From Salinispirillum marinum (GTDB taxonomy: Bacteria; Pseudomonadota; Gammaproteobacteria; Pseudomonadales; Natronospirillaceae): 64,000 nt of DNA. How positions within the stretch are numbered: the stretch's first letter is position 1; each line of letters opens with the position of its first letter. The DNA lies in NCBI RefSeq assembly GCF_042651565.1, contig NZ_JBHSDF010000002.1; one strand, 5' to 3'. The position numbers were made by a program, and so were the translations under genes. The notes below the pieces were generated by a model. That model ran no database searches, was not told where the DNA came from, and was given only the letters and a program-made list of their open reading frames with translations. This document shows positions 1 through 7,715 of the stretch, piece by piece.

Positions 1-1364
1 CGTGCCACCACCGGCGGTGGCGTACAGACCTGACGAATACGCGCTTCACCATCCCCCGTCAGCGCCAACATGGCTAATCGGGCGGCGCCCAAAGCAGGCC
101 CCGCTTCGCCACCCGCACGGTAATCCAAAGGACGCTGCAACACATCGGCAATGATCTGACGCCACCGGGCCGACCGTGCACCACCGCCAATTAACGTCAG
201 TTCTTTAGCCTCTGTTCCAGCACTGCGCAGCGCAGCGGCACAGTCGGCGACACTAAAGGCTACCCCTTCCAGTATAGACAAGGTGAGATGCGCCCTTGTG
301 GTCTGCCCCGTCATGCCAAACCATTGTGCACTCGCCAAGGCATCATTGTGCGGCGTTCGTTCGCCATTCAGATAGGGTAAAAACAACACCGGCGTTTCGG
401 TGATCTCGCTGTGTTCCAACTCGGCCAACAACTGCTCAACCGTTTGCCCTGCCACGTCGGCCCACCAACTTAAGGCACTGGCGGCACTCAGCGTCACACC
501 CATTTGATGCCAACGGCGTGGCAGAGCATGGCAAAACGCGTGAACCGTATGCTCGGGTGCCGAGTTATGCCGGTCACTCACCACGAAGTACACGCCTGAG
601 GTGCCTAGGGAAATAAAACCCTGCCCTGGTTCCGTAACGCCCACGCCCACCGCACCCGCGGCGTTATCACCACCACCGCCCGCAACCGGCACTGAGGGAA
701 TACCCAATTCAGCAGCAACCAAAGGCGCAACGGTGCCACTCAAAGCACTGCCTTCAATCAGCGTTGGCATCTGCGCGCGCGTTAAATGCGTGGCCGCCAG
801 TAGGTCATCATCCCAGTCCCGCGTGGCGGGGTTCAGCCAGAGCGTGCCCGCAGCATCGGACATTTCGGATACACAATCACCAGTCAGCCGGTAGCGCAGA
901 TAGTCCTTGGGTAACAACACGGTGGCTGTTTGGGCAAATATTTCCGGCTCATGCTCCTCTACCCATAACAGCTTGGGTGCCGTGAATCCAGGCATCGCCA
1001 AGTTACCTGACAAAGCGTGTAGATTAGGGGCTCGGTGCATTAACGTTCGGCACTGTGCCGCACTCCGGCCATCGTTCCACAGAATACAGGGGCGCAATAC
1101 ATCCCCGGCTTGATCCAGCAATACCGCGCCGTGCATATGTCCGCTGAGCCCAATGGCCTTCAGGGCGTTTAAATCATGTTCCGCAGCGAGCATCTGACAG
1201 GCGGCCACGAGCGCAACCCACCAATCATGAGGGTCTTGCTCGGACCATTGCGGGTGTGGTCGGGTCGTGGTCAGCGGCTGGGTCACGGAGCCTAATACGT
1301 GACCGTTACTGTCCACCAGCATTGCCTTCAGGCCAGAGGTGCCTAAATCGAGGCCAAGAAACAT
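1..1364 (-). CDS. xylB: xylulokinase (3' end cut by window edge)
   Basis: This is a FGGY-family sugar kinase that phosphorylates D-xylulose to D-xylulose 5-phosphate in the cytoplasm, feeding the pentose phosphate pathway. About 454 residues are visible and the last ~30 lie outside the window. The N-terminus carries the phosphate-binding motif LDLGTSGLKA. GLSGHMHGAV follows, and GGGGDNAAGA places the likely catalytic base at Asp233, the position known in E. coli XylB. ATG at 1364 is the natural start because LDLGTSG follows at once. No xylose isomerase, transporter or XylR is visible nearby, so the pathway context is unknown. Another FGGY pentulose kinase is possible, but the HMHG and GDNAAG motifs favour XylB. 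Confidence 0.9.
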   Translation of the reverse strand, partial: MFLGLDLGTSGLKAMLVDSNGHVLGSVTQPLTTTRPHPQWSEQDPHDWWVALVAACQMLAAEHDLNALKAIGLSGHMHGAVLLDQAGDVLRPCILWNDGRSAAQCRTLMHRAPNLHALSGNLAMPGFTAPKLLWVEEHEPEIFAQTATVLLPKDYLRYRLTGDCVSEMSDAAGTLWLNPATRDWDDDLLAATHLTRAQMPTLIEGSALSGTVAPLVAAELGIPSVPVAGGGGDNAAGAVGVGVTEPGQGFISLGTSGVYFVVSDRHNSAPEHTVHAFCHALPRRWHQMGVTLSAASALSWWADVAGQTVEQLLAELEHSEITETPVLFLPYLNGERTPHNDALASAQWFGMTGQTTRAHLTLSILEGVAFSVADCAAALRSAGTEAKELTLIGGGARSARWRQIIADVLQRPLDYRAGGEAGPALGAARLAMLALTGDGEARIRQVCTPPPVVA

Positions 1365-1476
1365 AACGCACACTCTTTTTTATCGTTGTAGTGCTATCTA
1401 TTACGCGCTTTCTGGACTGAGCTTACCAATACAATTTTGCCTGATGGTGATACTTTTTTAACCGCCTATTGTGCAT

Positions 1477-1884
1477 TTATACCGATTCAGCGGGTTGGAA
1501 TACGCAATTTTGCATCAATAAGCGTATTGAATCGGGCAGAGGCTCAGCCTTTTTGGTGCTGTGATTAAAGTGCACCAACACGGTCGTGCCGCTGGCGCAC
1601 TTGTGGCCTCGTTGCCACACTTCTTGATACACATCGAACGAACTGCCACCCACCCGTGCGATACCGGTGCGGATTTCCACCGGCTCGCCGTAAAAAATTT
1701 CGGCATGAAATTCGATGGTGTAGCGTGCCAGAATAATGCGCCATTTTTTCGGATCGAGATCGGGTGTAAACCAACGAAAAATGGGGGTGCGGCAGCCTTC
1801 AAACCAGATTGGCAAGGCAGTGTTATTAATATGTCCCAGTGCGTCGGTATCCACAAAACGCGGTTCAAAGGTTTCAGAAAACAT
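1477..1884 (-). CDS. YbgC/FadM-like acyl-CoA thioesterase
   Basis: This is a 135-residue single hot-dog-fold protein of the 4-hydroxybenzoyl-CoA thioesterase family, which hydrolyses acyl-CoA or aromatic-CoA thioesters in the cytoplasm. The family signature is visible near the N-terminus as RFVDTDALGHINN, with Asp14 as the expected catalytic carboxylate. The length matches stand-alone family members, so the gene looks intact. It lies 27 bp downstream of the flavoprotein gene on the same strand and may be co-transcribed with it. The substrate cannot be told from sequence. Confidence 0.85.
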   Translation of the reverse strand: MFSETFEPRFVDTDALGHINNTALPIWFEGCRTPIFRWFTPDLDPKKWRIILARYTIEFHAEIFYGEPVEIRTGIARVGGSSFDVYQEVWQRGHKCASGTTVLVHFNHSTKKAEPLPDSIRLLMQNCVFQPAESV

Positions 1885-1911
1885 GCGGTTACTCTGTATT
1901 TATTAAGTGAT

Positions 1912-3159
1912 TCAGCGGTTAGCTAACCAGGACAAAGCACCAAGGCCTGCCCGACGTCCGCTGGCGAAACAGGCCGTTAATAAGTACCCGCCCGTAGGTG
2001 CTTCCCAGTCCAGCATTTCGCCCGCGCAAAAAACACCGGGCAAGGCCGTTAACATAAGCCCGTCGTCCAGCGCCGAAACGTCAACGCCACCCGCCGTGCT
2101 GATGGCTTCATCAATAGGACGTGTGGCCGTTAAGGTCAATGGCAGGGCTTTTATCGCGCGTGCCAGTTTGTCAGCTTCGGTGAACGCCTGTGCGGCGCGT
2201 TCACGTGACAACGCTGCTTTCACACCGGTGAGGTTCAGTGTACGGCGCAAATGACTGCTCATGGATTGCTTGCCCCGTGGTTTGCGCAGGGCTTGCGTGA
2301 TTTGAGCTACAGAGCGATCGGGCAATAAATCCAGTTCTAAATGCGCCCGTCCAGAGGCCAGAATCTGTTCGCGCAAAGGCGCTGAGAAGGCATAAATCAA
2401 GCTGCCTTCCACACCCGTTGCGGTCACAATAAATTCGCCTATACGCGTTTCTTGTGTCGTTTTGCTAGCGGCATCGACCACACGCATACCGACGGACTTC
2501 ACGAAAGCCCCGGCATGTTGCTCCTTCATTATGTCAGACCACGCGCAGTCAAAGCCGCTGTTGGCCGGTTTTAACGGCTGCACCTGAACGTGTTTGGCTT
2601 GCAACCACGGCACCCAGCGCCCATCGGAACCCAAGCGCGCCCAACTGGCCCCGCCTAAGGCCAAAATGGTAGCAGTGGCCGTAACCGAGTGCTCTCCCTC
2701 TGGCGTTTCAAAGCGCAACGCTCCGTGCTCATTCCAACCATGCCAGCGATGGCGTACATGAAACTGCACCCCAAGTTCGCGCAGGCGTTGCAACCACTTG
2801 CGCAACAAAGGTGCCGCCTTCATTTCACGCGGGAATACGCGCCCGGAAGATCCGACAAAGGTGTCCACGCCCAACTCATGAATCCATGCACGCAGGGCAT
2901 CGGCATCGAAGTCCTGCAACCAGTCACCAACCGCGCCTGCCCGTTCCCGATAGCGTTGTACAAAATCCGCCTTGGGTTCGGCGTGGGTAATATTCATGCC
3001 ACCTACCCCGGCGAGCAGAAATTTGCGCCCCACCGAGGGCATGGCGTCGTACAGGTGCACAGGATAACCGGCTTGCGCAATGACCTCGGCAGCCATTAAC
3101 CCGGCCGGGCCACCACCAATAATTACCACCGGCACAGTCGATACAGGTTCACTCGCCAC
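1912..3159 (-). CDS. FAD-dependent oxidoreductase, HI0933/BaiN-like (TIGR03862 type)
   Basis: This is a flavoprotein of the HI0933 family. It opens with an FAD-binding Rossmann motif (VVIIGGGPAGLMAAEV) and has a late FAD-contacting segment reading GVFCAGEMLDWEAPTGGY. The middle contains SSGRVFPREMKAAPLL, typical of the family. The physiological reaction of these proteins is poorly known; some relatives reduce steroid or bile-acid intermediates. I place the start at a GTG at 3159, just before the Rossmann strand, which leaves an 11-bp overlap with the mazG stop. An ATG at 3216 would add 19 residues and extend the overlap to 68 bp. It is probably translated from the same message as mazG. Confidence 0.82.
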   Translation of the reverse strand: MASEPVSTVPVVIIGGGPAGLMAAEVIAQAGYPVHLYDAMPSVGRKFLLAGVGGMNITHAEPKADFVQRYRERAGAVGDWLQDFDADALRAWIHELGVDTFVGSSGRVFPREMKAAPLLRKWLQRLRELGVQFHVRHRWHGWNEHGALRFETPEGEHSVTATATILALGGASWARLGSDGRWVPWLQAKHVQVQPLKPANSGFDCAWSDIMKEQHAGAFVKSVGMRVVDAASKTTQETRIGEFIVTATGVEGSLIYAFSAPLREQILASGRAHLELDLLPDRSVAQITQALRKPRGKQSMSSHLRRTLNLTGVKAALSRERAAQAFTEADKLARAIKALPLTLTATRPIDEAISTAGGVDVSALDDGLMLTALPGVFCAGEMLDWEAPTGGYLLTACFASGRRAGLGALSWLANR

Positions 3160-3970
3160 GTTCAGCCTGCTTTGCCGCGCGCCAAAGCGCATCAAGTGAA
3201 TCGAGAGATTGCTCATTCATCGCCAACCCTTCGGCCGCCAACGACTGCTCGATATGACCAAATCGGCGGATGAATTTGTCGTTGGCACGGCGCAGCGCGG
3301 TTTCCGGGTTAACCTTAAGGTGACGCGCCAGATTGACGACGGAAAACAACACATCGCCCAATTCTTCTTCGGTATGCTCAGCATCACCCGACGCCGCTGC
3401 GGCTTGCAACTCGGCCAGTTCACCGTGCACGACATCCCACACCGGCGCGGACTCGGGCCAATCAAAACCCACTCGCGCGGCTTTCTTTTGCAGTTTTTCG
3501 GCCCGCGCAATAGCGGGCATGGCGTTGGGTACATCGGCTAGAATACTTGTGGGCTGTTCTGCTGTTGCCGCGCTGGTTTTTTCGGCTTGTTTGATCGCTT
3601 CCCAGTTGGCGTTGATTTGCGCCTCGGAAAACATCTCCGCACCGCGTCGGCTGCTTAAAGTACCATCAGGAAACACATGCGGATGTCGGCGCAATAATTT
3701 TTCGGTGATGTCATGCACCACATCAGCAAAGGTAAAATCCCCTTGCTCTTCGGCCAAGCGAGCGTAAAACACCACCTGAAACAGCAGATCGCCCAGCTCT
3801 TCCCGCAGGTGTGTCCAGTCCTGCCGTTCAATGGTATCCACCACCTCATAAACTTCCTCTAAGGTGTGCGGCACGATGCTGGCAAAATCTTGTTTCAAAT
3901 CCCACGGGCAGCCATCGGCGGGATCACGCAAGCGGGACATAAGAACAATAAGATCATTGATTGTGTGCAT
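3149..3970 (-). CDS. mazG: nucleoside triphosphate pyrophosphohydrolase MazG
   Basis: MazG hydrolyses (d)NTPs to monophosphates and pyrophosphate, and in E. coli it also affects ppGpp levels. The protein has the tandem MazG fold. The first domain carries PADGCPWD and EELGDLLFQVV, the second EEELGDVLFSVV, the acidic motifs that bind Mg2+. Length (273 residues) matches full two-domain enzymes. I chose ATG at 3970 (MHTINDLI), which aligns with the usual N-terminus; an ATG at 3991 adds seven residues. It lies downstream of relA, as in many gammaproteobacteria, but separated from it by a structured 115-bp element. It overlaps the downstream flavoprotein gene. Confidence 0.95.
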   Translation of the reverse strand: MHTINDLIVLMSRLRDPADGCPWDLKQDFASIVPHTLEEVYEVVDTIERQDWTHLREELGDLLFQVVFYARLAEEQGDFTFADVVHDITEKLLRRHPHVFPDGTLSSRRGAEMFSEAQINANWEAIKQAEKTSAATAEQPTSILADVPNAMPAIARAEKLQKKAARVGFDWPESAPVWDVVHGELAELQAAAASGDAEHTEEELGDVLFSVVNLARHLKVNPETALRRANDKFIRRFGHIEQSLAAEGLAMNEQSLDSLDALWRAAKQAERGE

Positions 3971-4045
3971 ACGAAAAACACTCACTCTCATTTAACGTGA
4001 CATGCATCCAGTGCTTTTAGACGAATGGGTAATAAAGGGCGATCG

Positions 4046-4160
4046 GGCGGCTGATGGAGTTTTAGGAGTGCGGGGCGTTTGCCGCCAAGGATGGCGGCAG
4101 CGAGCCTCCAGGGACCGGATTTACGGCGTCCCCGACAATCCTAAAACTCCATCAGCCGCC
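4046..4160. repeat. 115-bp intergenic element with perfect 22-bp inverted ends
   Basis: The bases at 4046-4067 and 4139-4160 are perfect 22-bp inverted repeats of each other (ends read GGCGGCTGATGG and CCATCAGCCGCC). Inside them is a second hairpin, GCCGCC-AAGGAT-GGCGGC, at about 4081-4098, and an imperfect pairing of CGGGGCG with CGTCCCCG. The element begins 16 bp past the relA stop and lies between relA and mazG. I see no target-site duplication and no coding capacity. It could be a MITE-like element, a cruciform, or a transcribed structure that ends or processes the relA message; there is no clean T-tract. Confidence 0.8.
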
Positions 4161-4176
4161 TTTTGCTGCATCCGCA

Positions 4177-6417
4177 TCAATGCGCTTTCGTCGCCACCCG
4201 CCGCGCCTCGGCAATATTGGGTAGCTTTTCAATCTGGGTCAGTACTTTACCCAAGCGTTCTAAACCGTCGATTTCTACCGTCAGGCGAATACGCGCCATG
4301 CTCTTGCCCTTGTCGGACAACGTATTGGCCGCGATGACGTTGACCTGCGCATTGGCTAACACCACCATGATGTCGCGCAACAAGCCGGTTCGGTCGTAGG
4401 CCTGAATCTCCACATCCACCGGATAAGCATGATTAACCTGCTGACCCCAGCTCACCTCAATGATGCGCTCTGGTTCGGTGGAGCGCAGTTGCAACAGGTT
4501 CACACAGTCTTCACGGTGAATGGACACGCCGCGCCCGACCGTGATGTAACCCACGATGGAATCCCCCGGCACCGGTTTACAGCATCCAGCCATGGTAGTG
4601 AGCAGATTGCCCACCCCCAGAATGTTCAGATCATCATCCACCGGCCCTTGTTGCTTACTGGGGCTGACCGGCACATTGGTCAGCTCAGGCGCTGGTCGCT
4701 GTTGCCGCTCTAAGGCATGGACGACCGCCATGAGTTTTACATCGCCCGCGCCGACGCTGGCAAAAAGGTCTTCGGCAGAATGCAGGTTCAGAACTTTCGC
4801 CAGCTCGGTAAAGTCTGGCGTGTCCAACGCGAAACGTTTGATCTCGCGTTGCAGGGCCTGTTTGCCATCGATGATGTTTTGTTCGCGATCTTGTGCCTTG
4901 AACCACGCAGCAATTTTAGCCCGCGCACGCGACGAGGTGACGTAATGCAAATCCGGGTTTAGCCAATCCCGACTTGGATGCGAATTGGCCCCGGTGAGCA
5001 CTTCCACCTGATCACCGATTTGCAGGCTGTGCGTCAACGGCACCATACGCCCGTTAACCTTAGCACCCCGACACGCATGGCCAATTTCGGTATGCACCCG
5101 ATAAGCGAAATCAATGGGCGTAGAACCCGCGGGCATATCGACAATATGGCCTTCGGGGGTCAGCACATAGATACGGTCGTTGGTCACTTCATGGCTGACA
5201 TCGTCGCTGACGTTGTCTTCCACCAATTCATCGTGCCATTCAAGCACTTGGCGCAACCAGGCCATTTTTTCTTCATAACCATGGCTGGCCGGTTTAACGT
5301 CGGTGCCTTTATACCGCCAATGTGCACAGACGCCCAATTCGGCATCGTCGTGCATTTGAAACGTACGGATTTGGACTTCCACGACTTTGCCTTCCGGCCC
5401 AATCACCGCCGTATGCAATGACTGGTAACCGTTGGGCTTGGGCGAGGCGATGTAGTCGTCAAACTCTTTCGGAATATTGCGCCACGTGGAATGCACGATA
5501 CCGAGCACGCTGTAGCAGTCGCGCACTTCGGGCACCAGAATGCGCACCGCACGAATGTCATAGACTTGGGAGAAGCTGATGTTCTTGCGTTGCATTTTGC
5601 GCCAGATCGAGTAAATGTGTTTTACCCGTCCATCGACCTGGCCTTCAATTTGGGCTTCCAATAACTTATCGTTCAAAGCCGCGATCACATTCTTGATGTA
5701 GCTTTCGCGGTCGAGCCTTCGCTCATCCAATAACTTGGCAATTTTTTTGTAGTCCGTGGGATACAGATAGCGGAATGACAGGTCTTCCAGCTCCCACTTA
5801 ATATGACCAATGCCCAAACGGTGCGCCAAGGGCGCGTAGATATCAAAGACTTCACGAGCGACCTGATAGCGCTTGGCGGCAGCGACATCTTTTACCGCTC
5901 GAATCGCACAGGTACGCTCAGCGATTTTGATTAGAGCCACCCGCACATCGTTGATCATGGCGACCAACATTTTGCGCACATTCTCGGCCTGTGAGCCGGT
6001 TTGGCCCAAAACAGTTTTATTGCTGCCTTTATGTTTCTGGTGAATGGCCGCCATGCGCAGCACACCTTCCACCAGCTTGCCCACGGTGGGGCCAAATTGG
6101 TCTCGTACGGTGTCTAGGGAAAGTTTTCCTTCGCGAACGCTGCGGTACAAAATGGCGGCTTCAAGGGTTTCCTGATCCATCTTGAGTTCGGCCAGGATTT
6201 CGGCCATTTCCAAGCCAGTACGGAAGCTGCTGTAGCCATCGACCCAGGCATTTTCAACCGCTTTGGCCTCTTCCTCAGCCCGCCGTGCAATTCGACAGGC
6301 ACGCAACAATTCATCTTCGTCGATGATGACCGTTTTGGCGTGCATGCGTTGCATCCACGCGTCGAGGTTAACCGTACCATCCATGGAAATGGGTTGGTCG
6401 TCCCGTACTTTTACCAT
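4177..6417 (-). CDS. relA: GTP pyrophosphokinase RelA
   Basis: RelA makes (p)ppGpp from ATP and GTP/GDP on stalled ribosomes during amino-acid starvation. The protein (746 residues from ATG 6417) has the RelA/SpoT layout: a degenerate HD domain, a synthetase domain, a TGS domain and a C-terminal ACT domain. Where SpoT has the hydrolase HDxxED motif this protein reads LYRSVREGK, so hydrolase activity should be lost. The synthetase carries EFDDYIASPKPNGYQSLH at about residues 317-334; the acidic EFDD form marks monofunctional RelA rather than SpoT (RFKD). GAGGT stands just before ATG 6417, favouring it over the upstream ATG at 6471. It sits 91 bp downstream of the cysM stop. Confidence 0.97.
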   Translation of the reverse strand: MVKVRDDQPISMDGTVNLDAWMQRMHAKTVIIDEDELLRACRIARRAEEEAKAVENAWVDGYSSFRTGLEMAEILAELKMDQETLEAAILYRSVREGKLSLDTVRDQFGPTVGKLVEGVLRMAAIHQKHKGSNKTVLGQTGSQAENVRKMLVAMINDVRVALIKIAERTCAIRAVKDVAAAKRYQVAREVFDIYAPLAHRLGIGHIKWELEDLSFRYLYPTDYKKIAKLLDERRLDRESYIKNVIAALNDKLLEAQIEGQVDGRVKHIYSIWRKMQRKNISFSQVYDIRAVRILVPEVRDCYSVLGIVHSTWRNIPKEFDDYIASPKPNGYQSLHTAVIGPEGKVVEVQIRTFQMHDDAELGVCAHWRYKGTDVKPASHGYEEKMAWLRQVLEWHDELVEDNVSDDVSHEVTNDRIYVLTPEGHIVDMPAGSTPIDFAYRVHTEIGHACRGAKVNGRMVPLTHSLQIGDQVEVLTGANSHPSRDWLNPDLHYVTSSRARAKIAAWFKAQDREQNIIDGKQALQREIKRFALDTPDFTELAKVLNLHSAEDLFASVGAGDVKLMAVVHALERQQRPAPELTNVPVSPSKQQGPVDDDLNILGVGNLLTTMAGCCKPVPGDSIVGYITVGRGVSIHREDCVNLLQLRSTEPERIIEVSWGQQVNHAYPVDVEIQAYDRTGLLRDIMVVLANAQVNVIAANTLSDKGKSMARIRLTVEIDGLERLGKVLTQIEKLPNIAEARRVATKAH

Positions 6418-6508
6418 GCACCTGACCTCACGTGCGTACTTCGGCAAGCAACATACGCCTGTTGGCGGCATATTTCAATGAAGGGTGGCACCCTGTGTCA
6501 CGGTTCGT

Positions 6509-7423
6509 TTATTGAACGGCGGAATCAAACACCCCGGTCGACAAATAACGATCACCCCGGTCACAAATAATGGCAACGATCACGGCATTTTCGACCTGCT
6601 CGGACAGCTTCAGTGCAGCGGCTATGGATCCGCCCGATGAGACGCCACAAAAGATACCCTCCTCCATGGCCAGACGGCGCATGGTGACTTCCGCTTCCTG
6701 CTGGGTCACATCCAAAATACTGTCCACCCGACTGCGTTCGAAAATGGTCGGTAAATAGGCCTCCGGCCACCGACGAATGCCCGGAATTTGCGATCCATCG
6801 GCCGGTTGCAGGCCAACAATTTGAACCGCGGGATTTTGCTCTTTCAAGTAACGTGAGGTGCCCATGATGGTGCCCGTGGTGCCCATAGAGCTGACGAAGT
6901 GGGTCACCTTGCCTTGCGTTTGCTGCCAAATCTCCGGGCCAGTGCCGCGATAGTGCGCCAGAGGGTTGTCAAAATTGCCAAACTGGTTCAACACCACGCC
7001 TTCACCCCGACTCGCCATTGCCAAGGCCATGTCGCGCGCCGCTTCCATGCCCTCCTCTTTGCTCACCAACACCAGCTCAGCACCGTAGGCCGCCATAGAC
7101 GCCTTGCGTTCATGGCTCATGTTGTCGGGCATGATCAAACGCATGCGGTAGCCCTTGATGGCGGCCGCCATGGCCAGCGCAATACCGGTATTCCCGCTGG
7201 TGGCTTCAATCAGCCGGTCACCCGGCTTGATATCACCCCGCTTTTCCGCCTCAACAATCATCGACATGGCCGGACGGTCTTTCACCGAACCCGCCGGATT
7301 ATTGCCTTCCAGCTTCGCCAGAACTAAATTTGTGGTTTGCCCCGGCAGGCGTTGCAGACGCACCAAGGGCGTATTGCCGATCAAGTCTTCTATGGTGGGG
7401 ACGTTCAAATCAACTGGGCTCAT
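6509..7423 (-). CDS. cysM: cysteine synthase B (O-acetylserine sulfhydrylase)
   Basis: This PLP enzyme converts O-acetylserine plus sulfide or thiosulfate to cysteine or S-sulfocysteine in the cytoplasm. The PLP-binding lysine is Lys48 in NNPAGSVKDRPA, the phosphate-binding loop is TSGNTGIALA, and GVSSGGS lies near the C-terminus. The RRWPEAYLP segment resembles CysM rather than CysK. At 304 residues it has family length. Neighbours match the Pseudomonas gacS-cysM-relA region, except that the 23S rRNA methyltransferase rlmD usually found between cysM and relA is absent here. Confidence 0.95.
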   Translation of the reverse strand: MSPVDLNVPTIEDLIGNTPLVRLQRLPGQTTNLVLAKLEGNNPAGSVKDRPAMSMIVEAEKRGDIKPGDRLIEATSGNTGIALAMAAAIKGYRMRLIMPDNMSHERKASMAAYGAELVLVSKEEGMEAARDMALAMASRGEGVVLNQFGNFDNPLAHYRGTGPEIWQQTQGKVTHFVSSMGTTGTIMGTSRYLKEQNPAVQIVGLQPADGSQIPGIRRWPEAYLPTIFERSRVDSILDVTQQEAEVTMRRLAMEEGIFCGVSSGGSIAAALKLSEQVENAVIVAIICDRGDRYLSTGVFDSAVQ

Positions 7424-7559
7424 AGCGCTCTCATTAGCGAATACCGAAGAGTGCCCAGTATAACCACTCTGCCACCGCCGCGATAAGTACCAGTGGTCAT
7501 GAGCTTATAAACGAGGCGTAGTTCATTATTTGGATTCTAACCTTTATGGAACTCTTTGC

Positions 7560-7635
7560 ATGGACGTAGAGGTATGCCTCAAGGCGCGACTCCCGGCCTG
7601 CCGTGGAGCGCCGGAGGCATACCTCGAAAGTCCAT
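7560..7635 (+). repeat. dispersed hairpin element, copy A
   Basis: This 76-bp element folds on itself end to end. The outer arm ATGGAC pairs with GTCCAT, then a GTA/GAAA internal loop (3 by 4 nt). The inner arm GAGGTATGCCTC pairs perfectly with GAGGCATACCTC, and a GC-rich tip contains CGGCCTGCCG. Related copies lie at 17922-18005, 36276-36419 and 36511-36587. It occupies the space between divergently transcribed cysM and the hybrid kinase gene. There is no T-tract, so it is not a standard terminator. Confidence 0.85.
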
Positions 7636-7644
7636 ACTGTACAG

Positions 7645-7673
7645 TTGACGCCTTCGCAGCCCCATACTAGTCT
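7645..7673 (+). promoter_or_regulatory. putative sigma-70 promoter of the hybrid kinase gene
   Basis: TTGACG at 7645-7650 is followed after 17 bp by TAGTCT at 7668-7673. A transcript starting near 7680 would have a leader of about 36 nt, with GAGGA as the ribosome binding site ahead of ATG 7716. It lies directly after hairpin copy A. The -10 match is modest, so this is a sequence-based guess. Confidence 0.4.
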
Positions 7674-7715
7674 TGGTACTTACTTTATTTTCCGCTTGGG
7701 CGAGGACTGTCCCTC

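Noticed and set aside
2689..3099. 136-codon plus-strand frame inside the flavoprotein gene
   Set aside because: It is antisense to the conserved FAD-binding protein and lacks support.
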